A stretch of 64,000 bases of DNA from Mycolicibacterium aurum (lineage in GTDB: Bacteria; Actinomycetota; Actinomycetes; Mycobacteriales; Mycobacteriaceae): positions 1,736,001 to 1,800,000 of the forward strand of contig NZ_LR134356.1 in assembly GCF_900637195.1 (NCBI RefSeq), in the 5' to 3' direction. The notes below the pieces were generated by a model. The model saw nothing but the letters and a program-made list of their open reading frames with translations, was not told where the DNA came from and did not search any database. The position numbers were made by a program, and so were the translations under genes. How positions within the stretch are numbered: the stretch's first letter is position 1; every line of letters starts with the position of its first letter. Shown piece after piece: positions 1 to 7,066 of the stretch.

Positions 1-429
1 CTGCTCGGTGTCGATCCCGTCCGGGATCGCCAGCAGCTGGAAATCGGCGGCCGGCACGGCAAGAAGATCTGCCTGTGCGCCGCCGAGCAGACCCGAGCCG
101 AAAATCTGCGGACCGCGGACACACTTGACCGGGTCGTGTGTCCGGCAACCGGCGCAGCGGCCGCAACCCGCGACCGACGACACCAAGACCCGGTCTCCGA
201 GCGTGAAATCAGCCACGTCCGAGCCGGTTTCGACCACCACGCCGACAGCCTCGTGGCCGACCGCGACCGGCTCGTCGATCGGGTAGTGGCCTTCGAGGAA
301 ATGTAGATCCGAACCGCAGATCGCCGTCGCCTCGACCTCGATGATTGCGCCGTCGGGCCCGGGCAGCTGGGGATCGGGCCGATTGTCGACACGCACCTGC
401 CGATCCCGGTCGACGACCACCGCACGCAT
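1..429 (-). CDS. Zinc-dependent alcohol dehydrogenase (MDR), N-terminal part, cut by window edge
   Basis: The gene reads leftward and runs off the window, so only the first 143 residues are visible. The start is ATG at 427-429. The catalytic zinc signature is present (Cys38 in ICGSD, His59-Glu60 in GHE), and the structural zinc loop has Cys89, Cys92, Cys95 and Cys103. This is the GroES-like half of a medium-chain zinc alcohol dehydrogenase; the NAD-binding Rossmann half lies outside. Its start is one base downstream of the stop of the Baeyer-Villiger monooxygenase at 431, so the two are surely cotranscribed. I infer that it oxidises an alcohol to the ketone used by that monooxygenase. The exact substrate cannot be told. 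Confidence 0.9.
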   Translation of the reverse strand, partial: MRAVVVDRDRQVRVDNRPDPQLPGPDGAIIEVEATAICGSDLHFLEGHYPIDEPVAVGHEAVGVVVETGSDVADFTLGDRVLVSSVAGCGRCAGCRTHDPVKCVRGPQIFGSGLLGGAQADLLAVPAADFQLLAIPDGIDTEQ

Positions 430-430
430 G

Positions 431-2368
431 TCAGCTCACCTCGTCGGTGTCGAAGCGGTAGTTCGACCAGTCGGGATCCTGCAGCACAGAACGGTATTCG
501 CAGAGGCGCCACGGGCTGACGGTATGGATCTCGCCGTCGGCGTTCTTGAAGTACGAGTGCTTGACGGCCGGGTGCGCCCACACCGTCTGCGTGATCTTCT
601 CCTGGGTGCGGCGGTGCCACTCCTCGGTGGGAGCCGTCAGCGGCTCCATCGCGCGGGCGCCGGTGCGGATCAGATGCTCGAGGCAGGCGTTGATGTACTG
701 CATCTCGAGCTCCGAATGCATGATCAGGCTTCCGCCGTGCGCGAGATGGGTTCCCGGACCGTAGATCATGAAGAAGTTCGGGAACTTCGGCACCGTGATG
801 CCCAGATAGGCGTACGGGCGCTGACCCCATTCGGTGTGGAGGTCGGCGCCGTCGCGACCGCTGACGGTCATCGGTACCAGCAGGTCGGTGGCGCGGAATC
901 CGGTGGCGTAGACGATGATGTCGGTGTCGTGGACCTCGCCGTCGGCTGTGACGATGCCGTCGGGGGTGATCCGGTCGATCGGTGTACGGACGAGATCGAC
1001 GTTCGAACGCTTCAGCGTGGCCAGCCAGCTGCCGTTGTCCTGGAGTGTGCGTTTACCGGTCGCCGGGTAGTCGGGCAGCACCTTCGCCAGCAGCTCGTCG
1101 TCGTCGCCGATCTGCGTGGTGATCCAGTCGGTGAACATGAGCCGGGCGATGGCGTTGATGTCACTGACCGCGTTGTCCTGGTCGGTGTAAGCGGGATCTA
1201 CCCGCGCGGCGTCGAGCCCCTTGTCCGCGCCCGGCCACATCAGCAGGAAGCGATACCAGCGCGCGTAGTACGGCAGATGCTCCATCGCCCAGCGCACACC
1301 GTCGGGCACGCCTTCGTGGTACATGGGATTGGGGAACATCCACTGGGCGGTTCGCTGGAACACTTCAAGGCGGTGCACAGTCTCGGCGATCGCCGGCGCG
1401 ATCTGGAACCCGCTGGCACCGGCTCCGATCAACGCGACGCGCTTGCCGGTGATGTCGACGGAGTGGTCCCACGCCGCCGAGTGGAAGGACGGGCCGGAGA
1501 ACGAATCCTGGCCCGGAAAGTCGGGCAGGTTGGGTCGGTTCAGCTGGCCGACGGCAGTGATGACCGCGTGCGCGGTGAGGGTCCTCATTCCACCGCTGTC
1601 GCGAACGGTGACCGTCCATGTCGCAGTGCCGTCGTCCCAGGAGGCGGAGACGACCTCGGTCTTCCACCTGACGTGGTCGTGCAGGCCATGTCGGCTCATC
1701 ACGTCGTCGAAGTATGCGGCGAGTTCGGGTTGTTCGGCGAAGAAATGTTGCCAGTGGTTGCTCGGCTCGAAGCTGTAGCAGTACAGGTGGTTGGCGACGT
1801 CTACCCGTGCCCCGGGATAGGTGTTCTCCCACCATGTTCCACCCGGCCCGCCGTTCTTCTCGATGATCTCGAACGGAATGCCGGCCTGCTTGAGGCGGAG
1901 TCCGGCGAGGACGCCGGACTCACCGCAGCCGATGACGAGCACCCGGAACGTCTCGGCCAGCCTGGGTTCCACGGCTGCCGGTCGTCGCGGATCGGCGCCC
2001 TCGAGGTCGAGTTCCTCCAGTACCAGCGGAAGGTTGTCGTCGTCCACGGGTTCGGCCGCGGCCCAGTTGAGCATCTCGATGACCAGCTCGGGCGGTAGCG
2101 GGGCAGGGGTCGGGCAGCCTCGGTCGCGGTAATCGACGATCGCGGACAGTGCCGCGGCGCGGGCGCGGGACTTGTCCTCTTCGCTCATGAAGCCCTGCAC
2201 TTCGTTGAGGAACAGTCCGGCCTGGGCGAAATCGCGGATGAACATCGGGTCGCCGGTGATGTGCACCATCGACAGCAGCAGGGTCGGGATGCTGACCTGC
2301 TCCAACGCCGCAGCGATCTCGGACGTCGGGGTGGAGAAGCGCTGGCCGGCATGGAACGTGCGCGTCAC
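431..2368 (-). CDS. Baeyer-Villiger flavin monooxygenase (long form)
   Basis: This encodes a 645-residue FAD/NADPH monooxygenase that should insert oxygen next to a ketone to give an ester or lactone. The FAD Rossmann motif GCGESG is at residues 147-152, the BVMO-type fingerprint FSGPSFHSAAWD at 290-301 (it ends WD where classical BVMOs have WP), and the NADPH motif GAGASG at 315-320. About 140 residues precede the FAD motif and are shared in pattern with the second monooxygenase at 7062 (SMVHITGD versus SMVHMTGD). I start it at GTG 2366-2368 because GAGAGGGG lies just upstream; a TTG at 2383 would lie within that ribosome-binding sequence. It is coupled to the zinc alcohol dehydrogenase downstream, while a DUF3159-like protein and a TetR lie upstream on the same strand. 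Confidence 0.92.
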   Translation of the reverse strand: MTRTFHAGQRFSTPTSEIAAALEQVSIPTLLLSMVHITGDPMFIRDFAQAGLFLNEVQGFMSEEDKSRARAAALSAIVDYRDRGCPTPAPLPPELVIEMLNWAAAEPVDDDNLPLVLEELDLEGADPRRPAAVEPRLAETFRVLVIGCGESGVLAGLRLKQAGIPFEIIEKNGGPGGTWWENTYPGARVDVANHLYCYSFEPSNHWQHFFAEQPELAAYFDDVMSRHGLHDHVRWKTEVVSASWDDGTATWTVTVRDSGGMRTLTAHAVITAVGQLNRPNLPDFPGQDSFSGPSFHSAAWDHSVDITGKRVALIGAGASGFQIAPAIAETVHRLEVFQRTAQWMFPNPMYHEGVPDGVRWAMEHLPYYARWYRFLLMWPGADKGLDAARVDPAYTDQDNAVSDINAIARLMFTDWITTQIGDDDELLAKVLPDYPATGKRTLQDNGSWLATLKRSNVDLVRTPIDRITPDGIVTADGEVHDTDIIVYATGFRATDLLVPMTVSGRDGADLHTEWGQRPYAYLGITVPKFPNFFMIYGPGTHLAHGGSLIMHSELEMQYINACLEHLIRTGARAMEPLTAPTEEWHRRTQEKITQTVWAHPAVKHSYFKNADGEIHTVSPWRLCEYRSVLQDPDWSNYRFDTDEVS

Positions 2369-2383
2369 TGGTTCCCCTCTCAA

Positions 2384-2399
2384 TACGCTACTACGCGTA
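2384..2399. promoter_or_regulatory. Imperfect palindrome upstream of the monooxygenase
   Basis: TACGC and GCGTA arms separated by six bases lie about 16 bp upstream of the GTG start of the monooxygenase. A wider ATACG/CGTAT pairing extends past it to about 2404. The position suits an operator for a local TetR-type regulator, but the half-sites do not match the palindromes in front of the tetR gene at 3227, so the binding protein is unknown. Confidence 0.4.
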
Positions 2400-2410
2400 A
2401 CGTATATCTG

Positions 2411-3112
2411 TCAGGGTCGGGACGCAATCCCCTCCACGATCTCGGACGACGTCGCAGGCGCGGCCGTGAGTTCTCGCGCGGACCGGCGGACCGCCCAGAC
2501 GACGACCACGAGTGCCGCCGCCGTCAACGGATAGCCCATCGCGATGCGGGCGAAGGCCAGCCAGCCTGTGGAGCCTGCCTCATACAGCCAGTTCTGCGTC
2601 ACGAACCGTGATGCGAACACGGCCACCAGTACGAGGGTCGCGATGTCGTAACCGACACGGGAACGCCGATGCAGGCGCCAGACCTGCCCGGTACCGCTGA
2701 TCGCACCCCAGATGACACCGACCAAGGGCCTGCGCAGCAGAACCGATGCGAAGAAGACCAGCGCGAGCACCAGGGAGGTCCAGATGCCGATCAGGAAATA
2801 GTCTCGTGCAGAGCCGGTCTGGTACGCGATGGCCGCAGCGATGGCGACGCCGAGCAGTCCTGAGACGGCCGGCTGCACCGGCTCCCTGCGGAGCAGGCGC
2901 AGCGCAGCGATTCCCGCACCGGATCCCACCGCAAGGGCTACGGCAGTGTTCAACCCGGCCACCGCGTCGGCCACCACGAAAACCACGCTCGGCAGGCTGG
3001 CAAAGATCAGTCCCGCGCCGCCCCCCATCTGCTGAAGCAATGTCGGTTTGTGTTGCGTCTCCGTGCCTTTCGTGGCCTCCACTGGGGTCGAGAACGGTTC
3101 GGGCAATGACAT
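2411..3112 (-). CDS. DUF3159-like integral membrane protein
   Basis: The product has 233 residues and about six hydrophobic segments, separated by Arg-rich loops such as RLLRREP and RLHRRSR that suggest inside loops. The first 25 residues are hydrophilic and there is no signal peptide. The pattern, including LLQQMGGGAGL near the N-terminus, fits the actinobacterial DUF3159 family, whose function is not known to me. The start is ATG at 3110-3112 with AAGGGA upstream. It lies between a tetR gene and the Baeyer-Villiger monooxygenase on the same strand, so it may belong to their transcription unit, possibly as a transporter or membrane partner. That role is only inferred from position. Confidence 0.8.
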   Translation of the reverse strand: MSLPEPFSTPVEATKGTETQHKPTLLQQMGGGAGLIFASLPSVVFVVADAVAGLNTAVALAVGSGAGIAALRLLRREPVQPAVSGLLGVAIAAAIAYQTGSARDYFLIGIWTSLVLALVFFASVLLRRPLVGVIWGAISGTGQVWRLHRRSRVGYDIATLVLVAVFASRFVTQNWLYEAGSTGWLAFARIAMGYPLTAAALVVVVWAVRRSARELTAAPATSSEIVEGIASRP

Positions 3113-3226
3113 TCGGTCCCTTTCGGCGGGGTGGGCAGGGCAGGACGCATCCGGCCGCCGGGGTACTACTGTCCCGGCGAGCAGTCGGATGTCGTTATGT
3201 ATCTGTTGGAGGAGTGATTTCGCGCG

Positions 3227-3877
3227 TCAGGGCGCTACCGGACCACCGAATCGTCCGTTGGTGGCGTCGCGTACCGCGCGGTCGATCAGATTCAGCGCCT
3301 CTTTCTGGGTGACTTTCTCTTTGTCGACGATGACCCTGCGGCCGACATCCTCATCGATGACGCGAAATGCTCCGGTGACTGCGGCCGCGCACAGCCGGAC
3401 GGTGAGGTCCTGTTCGGGCAGGTGTAGTCGTTTCGCGACGACGGGGATGAAGTCGCGTTCCATTTCGTCGTGCACCATCAGGTACGCGGTCCGCAGCGCC
3501 GGTTCAGACGCGGACATGGTGGCGATGCGCAGCGCGCCGACCTCATCGGCGAGCTCCTTTTCGGTCAGGGGATGGTCGGCGATGTCGGCGGCCATGTGAT
3601 CGGCCAGAGACAGCTCCGCCGGCCACCGGTGCGCCAGGGTGATGAAGCGCTGGGCCGACAGGGCAAGAACCGGCTCGACACAACTCTCCTTGCTGCGGAA
3701 GTACCGCCAGATGGTCCGCGTGGAAAGACCTGCGGCAGCGGCGATGTCGTCTCCACTGGTGGCGGCCACGCCACGCTCCCAGAACAGTGCGCAGGCGTGG
3801 CGGGACACTTCCAGCCGAGCCTGTGCCTGCTTCTGCGTGCTCACGCCGCGCGCGTCGCCGGTCGCAATTCCGACCAC
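3227..3877 (-). CDS. TetR-family transcriptional regulator
   Basis: This encodes about 216 residues. A TetR N-terminal helix-turn-helix covers roughly residues 20-66 (GVAATSGDDIAAAAGLSTRTIWRYFRSK), followed by a divergent ligand-binding domain. The start is uncertain: AGGAGG overlaps the GTG at 3875-3877, leaving no spacing. An ATT codon three codons further in would sit eight bases after AGGAGG, and another GTG lies at codon 12. Two palindromes immediately upstream (3882-3896 and 3906-3920) look like its operators and suggest autoregulation. The downstream DUF3159-like protein and monooxygenase point in the same direction, so it may control that cluster. No ligand can be predicted. Confidence 0.88.
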   Translation of the reverse strand: MVGIATGDARGVSTQKQAQARLEVSRHACALFWERGVAATSGDDIAAAAGLSTRTIWRYFRSKESCVEPVLALSAQRFITLAHRWPAELSLADHMAADIADHPLTEKELADEVGALRIATMSASEPALRTAYLMVHDEMERDFIPVVAKRLHLPEQDLTVRLCAAAVTGAFRVIDEDVGRRVIVDKEKVTQKEALNLIDRAVRDATNGRFGGPVAP

Positions 3878-3881
3878 CTCC

Positions 3882-3896
3882 TGACACTTAGTGACA
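3882..3896. promoter_or_regulatory. TetR operator-like palindrome, site 1
   Basis: TGACACTTAGTGACA has seven-base arms around one central base with a single mismatch. It is directly upstream of the tetR start and overlaps its ribosome-binding region. It pairs with site 2; the centres are 24 bp apart, which would place two repressor dimers on a similar face of the helix. Confidence 0.7.
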
Positions 3897-3905
3897 GACC
3901 CACTG

Positions 3906-3920
3906 TGTCACTAAGTGACA
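3906..3920. promoter_or_regulatory. TetR operator-like palindrome, site 2 (perfect)
   Basis: TGTCACTAAGTGACA is a perfect 7-1-7 palindrome and nearly identical to site 1. It lies in the short gap between the tetR gene and the end of the diguanylate cyclase gene, where the tetR promoter is expected. The natural reading is an autoregulated tetR. Confidence 0.75.
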
Positions 3921-3939
3921 TGGAGCGCAAGTGGCACGG

Positions 3940-5049
3940 TCAGCCGGCGATGTCCGCAGTTACGGCGGCATCGGCGGACTTTCGCTTCTTGTCCTCGTAC
4001 ATCAGCTCGTCCGCGCGGGTCAGCAGTTCGTCCAGGGTGCTGATGTCGGTGCGCGGCACCTCCACCACGCCGATACTGGTGGCCAGCAGGTAGGGCCGTC
4101 CACTTGTTTCGTTGAATCGACGGCACGCATCGACGAGCCGGGCTTTCAGTGCTGCTGCCCCGCCGCCGTATTCGGTTACCAGCACCGCGAATTCGTCACC
4201 GCCGAGCCGTGCGACGATGTCGGACATGCTCATCGACGTACGCAGCACGTCGGCGACATCGGCGATCAGCACATCGCCCGCGTCGTGGCCTTCCTCGTCG
4301 TTGACCCGTTTGAGGCCGTCGACGTCGAGGAACGCCAGCGCGCAGTCGTGGCCGTGGGTGCGTGCGGCCAGTAGTGCGGCGTTCGCCAGGACGTGGAAGC
4401 CGCGCCTGTTGTTCAGTCCGGTGAGATCGTCGGTGAGCGAGAGTCGACGGATTTCCTCGTTGGCCTGCTCCAGTGCGGCCGTGCGGTCGTGTACCCGCTG
4501 TTCGAGCTCGCCGTAGATCTGGACGTTCTCCATCGCGATGGAAGTCGAGTCGGCGAGAGCCTGCAGCAGTGCCACCTCGCGAGGGGTGGGCTCGTGCTCG
4601 TGTCCCCAGTAGTTGCCGATCGCCCCGACCGGATCAAGTGTGCGGATCGGAACCATCACCAGGCTCCTGACGAACGTCGGGCGGTAGGCCTCGTGGGGAA
4701 CCCGATCATCGAGGTAGATGTCGGGGATGATGGCCGCTTCGCGATTGAGCATCGCCCATCCGCTGATGCAGATCTCCATGGGGAAGCGGCTGCCCTTCCA
4801 CAGCGGGGCAATCGCATCCTCGTCGGCGTAGAAGCACTTGCCGTTGTCACGCAGGACGAACGTGGCGCCGTCGCAGCCGGTGAGCTCGCGAGCCGCGGTG
4901 CGGACGATGGTCTGAATCTCAGGCAGGCTGCGTGCCAGCGAGAGTTCCTGGACGGCGTGCAGCAGACGCACCATGCCGCGCGCGTAGTGGGGGTCCGGAG
5001 TGGCCTCGACGGGGTCGGGGGGCATCGACGACACGTAGGGGGCGCTCAT
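3940..5049 (-). CDS. GAF-GGDEF diguanylate cyclase
   Basis: The 369-residue protein should make cyclic di-GMP from GTP. A GAF-like sensor spans roughly residues 35-180, a short coiled coil (ELEQRVHDRTAALEQANEEI) residues 181-200, and the GGDEF domain residues 204-360 with the intact active-site GGDEF at 283-287. There is no EAL or HD-GYP domain. The product-inhibition site RxxD upstream of GGDEF reads SMSD here, so the arginine is missing and feedback inhibition may be lost. The start at ATG 5047-5049 follows GGAGG with good spacing; a longer reading upstream lacks support. It has no membrane segment, so it is cytosolic. It diverges from the isochorismatase-like gene at 5260. Confidence 0.9.
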   Translation of the reverse strand: MSAPYVSSMPPDPVEATPDPHYARGMVRLLHAVQELSLARSLPEIQTIVRTAARELTGCDGATFVLRDNGKCFYADEDAIAPLWKGSRFPMEICISGWAMLNREAAIIPDIYLDDRVPHEAYRPTFVRSLVMVPIRTLDPVGAIGNYWGHEHEPTPREVALLQALADSTSIAMENVQIYGELEQRVHDRTAALEQANEEIRRLSLTDDLTGLNNRRGFHVLANAALLAARTHGHDCALAFLDVDGLKRVNDEEGHDAGDVLIADVADVLRTSMSMSDIVARLGGDEFAVLVTEYGGGAAALKARLVDACRRFNETSGRPYLLATSIGVVEVPRTDISTLDELLTRADELMYEDKKRKSADAAVTADIAG

Positions 5050-5259
5050 CCGGTACCTCCGTGCAGTACCGATCGCCGTGTTTTCGACGATCGTGGGCCG
5101 ACGTGGCCAGTCTACCCCCTCGACAATTCGCTGGCTGTAGGGAACATGCAATTCGACGGGCTTTGTCCGGTAGCCGTCGGTGGGCAGAGGCAGCTTCGCG
5201 GCCGTTGCCGTGCACACCTCCGGTGCATAGAAGGCCGGACACGGGGTACGCGAAAGCCC

Positions 5260-5799
5260 ATGAGTGACACCGCACTACTCGTGATCGACATGTTCAACAC
5301 GTACACCCATCCCGACGCCGAAGAGCTCGCCGCCAACGCCGCCGAGATCGTGACTCCGATCTCGGACCTCATCGCACAGGCGGCGGCCCGCGACGACGTG
5401 GAACTCGTCTACGTCAACGACAACTACGGTGACTTCACCGCGACGCACACCGGCATCGTGCAGGCCGCCCTCGACGGAGCGCGCCCAGACCTCGTCGCGC
5501 CGCTGACACCGGAGCCGGACAGCCGCTTCCTCACCAAGGTGCGACACAGTGCGTTCTACGCGACTCCGCTGGATTATCTGCTCAGCCGGCTGGGTGTCCG
5601 GCGCATCATCCTGACCGGGCAGGTGACCGAGCAGTGCGTTCTGTACACCGCGCTCGACGGATATGTGCGGCACTACGACGTGGTGGTCCCGCCGGACGCC
5701 GTCGCGCACATCGACTCCCAGCTCGGGGAGGCGGCGTTGAAGATGATGGAACGCAACATGAAAGCCGAGTTGTCCTTCTCCGCCGACTGCCTGCGCTGA
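5260..5799 (+). CDS. Isochorismatase-like cysteine hydrolase
   Basis: This encodes a 179-residue single-domain alpha/beta hydrolase of the isochorismatase/nicotinamidase superfamily. The expected triad is visible: Asp10 (LLVIDMFN), Lys93 (TKVRHSAF) and Cys126 (TEQCVLYTA). The GQVTEQC motif is typical of amidase-like members that use a cysteine nucleophile. Upstream spacing carries only a weak ribosome-binding sequence (GAAAG). It is followed 17 bp later by a small membrane protein in the same direction. The substrate is not predictable: nicotinamide, carbamoyl or peptide-like amides are all possible. Confidence 0.88.
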   Translation: MSDTALLVIDMFNTYTHPDAEELAANAAEIVTPISDLIAQAAARDDVELVYVNDNYGDFTATHTGIVQAALDGARPDLVAPLTPEPDSRFLTKVRHSAFYATPLDYLLSRLGVRRIILTGQVTEQCVLYTALDGYVRHYDVVVPPDAVAHIDSQLGEAALKMMERNMKAELSFSADCLR

Positions 5800-5816
5800 C
5801 GGTGTAGCCTCACCGC

Positions 5817-6170
5817 ATGGAAGTACTACGGTCTGTAGTTGTCCTGCTGCATATCGTCGGCTTCGCCGTCACTTTCGGGGCGTGGGTGGCCGAAGCGGCG
5901 GCGGGACGTTTCCGCACCAGCCGAGTCATGGACTACGGCCTGCTGGTCTCGCTGCTGACCGGCCTCGCACTCGCGGCACCGTGGCCCGCGGGAATCGAGT
6001 TGAACTACCCGAAGATCGGCGTGAAGCTGGTTCTGCTGGTCATCCTCGGCGGGTTGCTCGGCATGGGCAACGCCCGCCAGCGCCGCAGCGGGGACGCGGT
6101 GCCGCGCGTGCTGTTCTACGCGGTGGGCGTGCTGTCGTTGGCGGCAGCCGCGATCGCCGTGGTGTGGTGA
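5817..6170 (+). CDS. Small four-helix membrane protein
   Basis: This 117-residue protein has about four hydrophobic helices (near residues 4-22, 40-56, 68-84 and 97-116) and almost no extramembrane sequence. A charged patch RQRRSGD precedes the last helix. Similar small proteins are common in mycobacteria and carry no established function. The start is ATG at 5817, 17 bp after the isochorismatase-like gene, so cotranscription is likely. It ends three bases before the convergent SDR gene. Confidence 0.75.
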   Translation: MEVLRSVVVLLHIVGFAVTFGAWVAEAAAGRFRTSRVMDYGLLVSLLTGLALAAPWPAGIELNYPKIGVKLVLLVILGGLLGMGNARQRRSGDAVPRVLFYAVGVLSLAAAAIAVVW

Positions 6171-6173
6171 CCT

Positions 6174-6974
6174 CTACTGTTCCCCGAGGCCCATCAGCTC
6201 GGTGACGTGGTGGTCGCGTCCCGCGGTATAGCCACCGTCGACGGCGATGGCCTGACCGCTGACGAAACTGGCACCCGCCGACAGCAGGAAGGCCGCCACC
6301 GCGGCCACCTCGTCGGGGCGGCCGAAGCGTCGCAGCTTGTGCTCGTGGCGCAGTTCCTCCCGCGGACCCTCCATCCCCGCAATCCCCATCACGGAATCGA
6401 ACATCGGGGTCTGGATGAAACCCGGGCAGATCACATTGGCGCGAATTCCGCTGGGCCCGTAGTCGATCGCAGCGTTCTTGGTCAGCAGCACGACACCACC
6501 CTTGGAGGCGTTGTAGGCACTTCCGCCCGCCGTTCCCTCCAGGCCTTCGACGCTGGACAACGTGACGATGGCGCCACGCTCGCCGTCGACGCGGTCCTGC
6601 TTGACCATTTGCGACAACGCGGCGCGCATCACCAGGAAGGTCGCCTTGAGGTTGATGTCGACGACGCGATCCCATTCCGCATCGGGAAGCAGGTGGATGG
6701 GACCACCGCCCCCCACACCTGCGGAGTGCACCACACCGTCCAGCCGGCCCGCTTTCTCGACCACTGATGCGACTGCCCGCTCGACCGCCTCGGTGTCGCT
6801 CACATCACCGCTGAGGTAGTCCGCTGCATCCGAAAGTGTCTGCGGTGCTTCTGGTGTGAGATCGAAGCCCACGACGTGTGCACCGTCGTCGAGGAGTCGG
6901 CGCGCCGTCGCTTCGCCGATGCCCGACGCCGCGCCGGTCACGAGAACACCCTTGCCGTTGAGGCTGCTGGACAT
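6174..6974 (-). CDS. Short-chain dehydrogenase/reductase
   Basis: The 266-residue enzyme is a classical SDR that should interconvert an alcohol and a ketone with NAD(P)H. The cofactor motif TGAASGIG is at residues 13-20, an HSAG variant of NNAG at 83-86, and catalytic residues are Ser140/141, Tyr154 and Lys158 (YNASK). Asp38 after the second strand favours NAD(H). It is transcribed divergently from the monooxygenase at 7062, so it may belong to the same alcohol-ketone oxidation cluster. The substrate is unknown. Confidence 0.9.
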   Translation of the reverse strand: MSSSLNGKGVLVTGAASGIGEATARRLLDDGAHVVGFDLTPEAPQTLSDAADYLSGDVSDTEAVERAVASVVEKAGRLDGVVHSAGVGGGGPIHLLPDAEWDRVVDINLKATFLVMRAALSQMVKQDRVDGERGAIVTLSSVEGLEGTAGGSAYNASKGGVVLLTKNAAIDYGPSGIRANVICPGFIQTPMFDSVMGIAGMEGPREELRHEHKLRRFGRPDEVAAVAAFLLSAGASFVSGQAIAVDGGYTAGRDHHVTELMGLGEQ

Positions 6975-7027
6975 CGGCCCAGTATGACCGACCCCCGCAA
7001 CGGCGAGGCGCCGATCACGGCGAAGTA

Positions 7028-7066
7028 GTCAAATCTTGACCATCCACTGAATCGCAAGTGTATGGT
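7028..7066 (+). promoter_or_regulatory. Putative promoter and overlapping palindrome before the second monooxygenase
   Basis: TTGACC at 7036-7041 and TATGGT at 7061-7066 (mycobacterial TANNNT type) are 19 bp apart; a TGTATG at 7059-7064 gives 17 bp. GTCAA-ATC-TTGAC, a palindrome at 7028-7040, overlaps the -35 element and could be an operator. A start at +1 near 7074 would make the GTG there leaderless. This is a sequence-only prediction. Confidence 0.4.

Noticed and set aside
341..2098. A 585-codon open frame on the plus strand opposite the first monooxygenase
   Set aside because: It mirrors the codon pattern of the real gene, has His/Val/Arg-rich nonsense composition and no domain.
4393..5259. 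N-terminal extension of the isochorismatase-like protein
   Set aside because: It runs antisense to the diguanylate cyclase and has no domain; family length supports the ATG at 5260.
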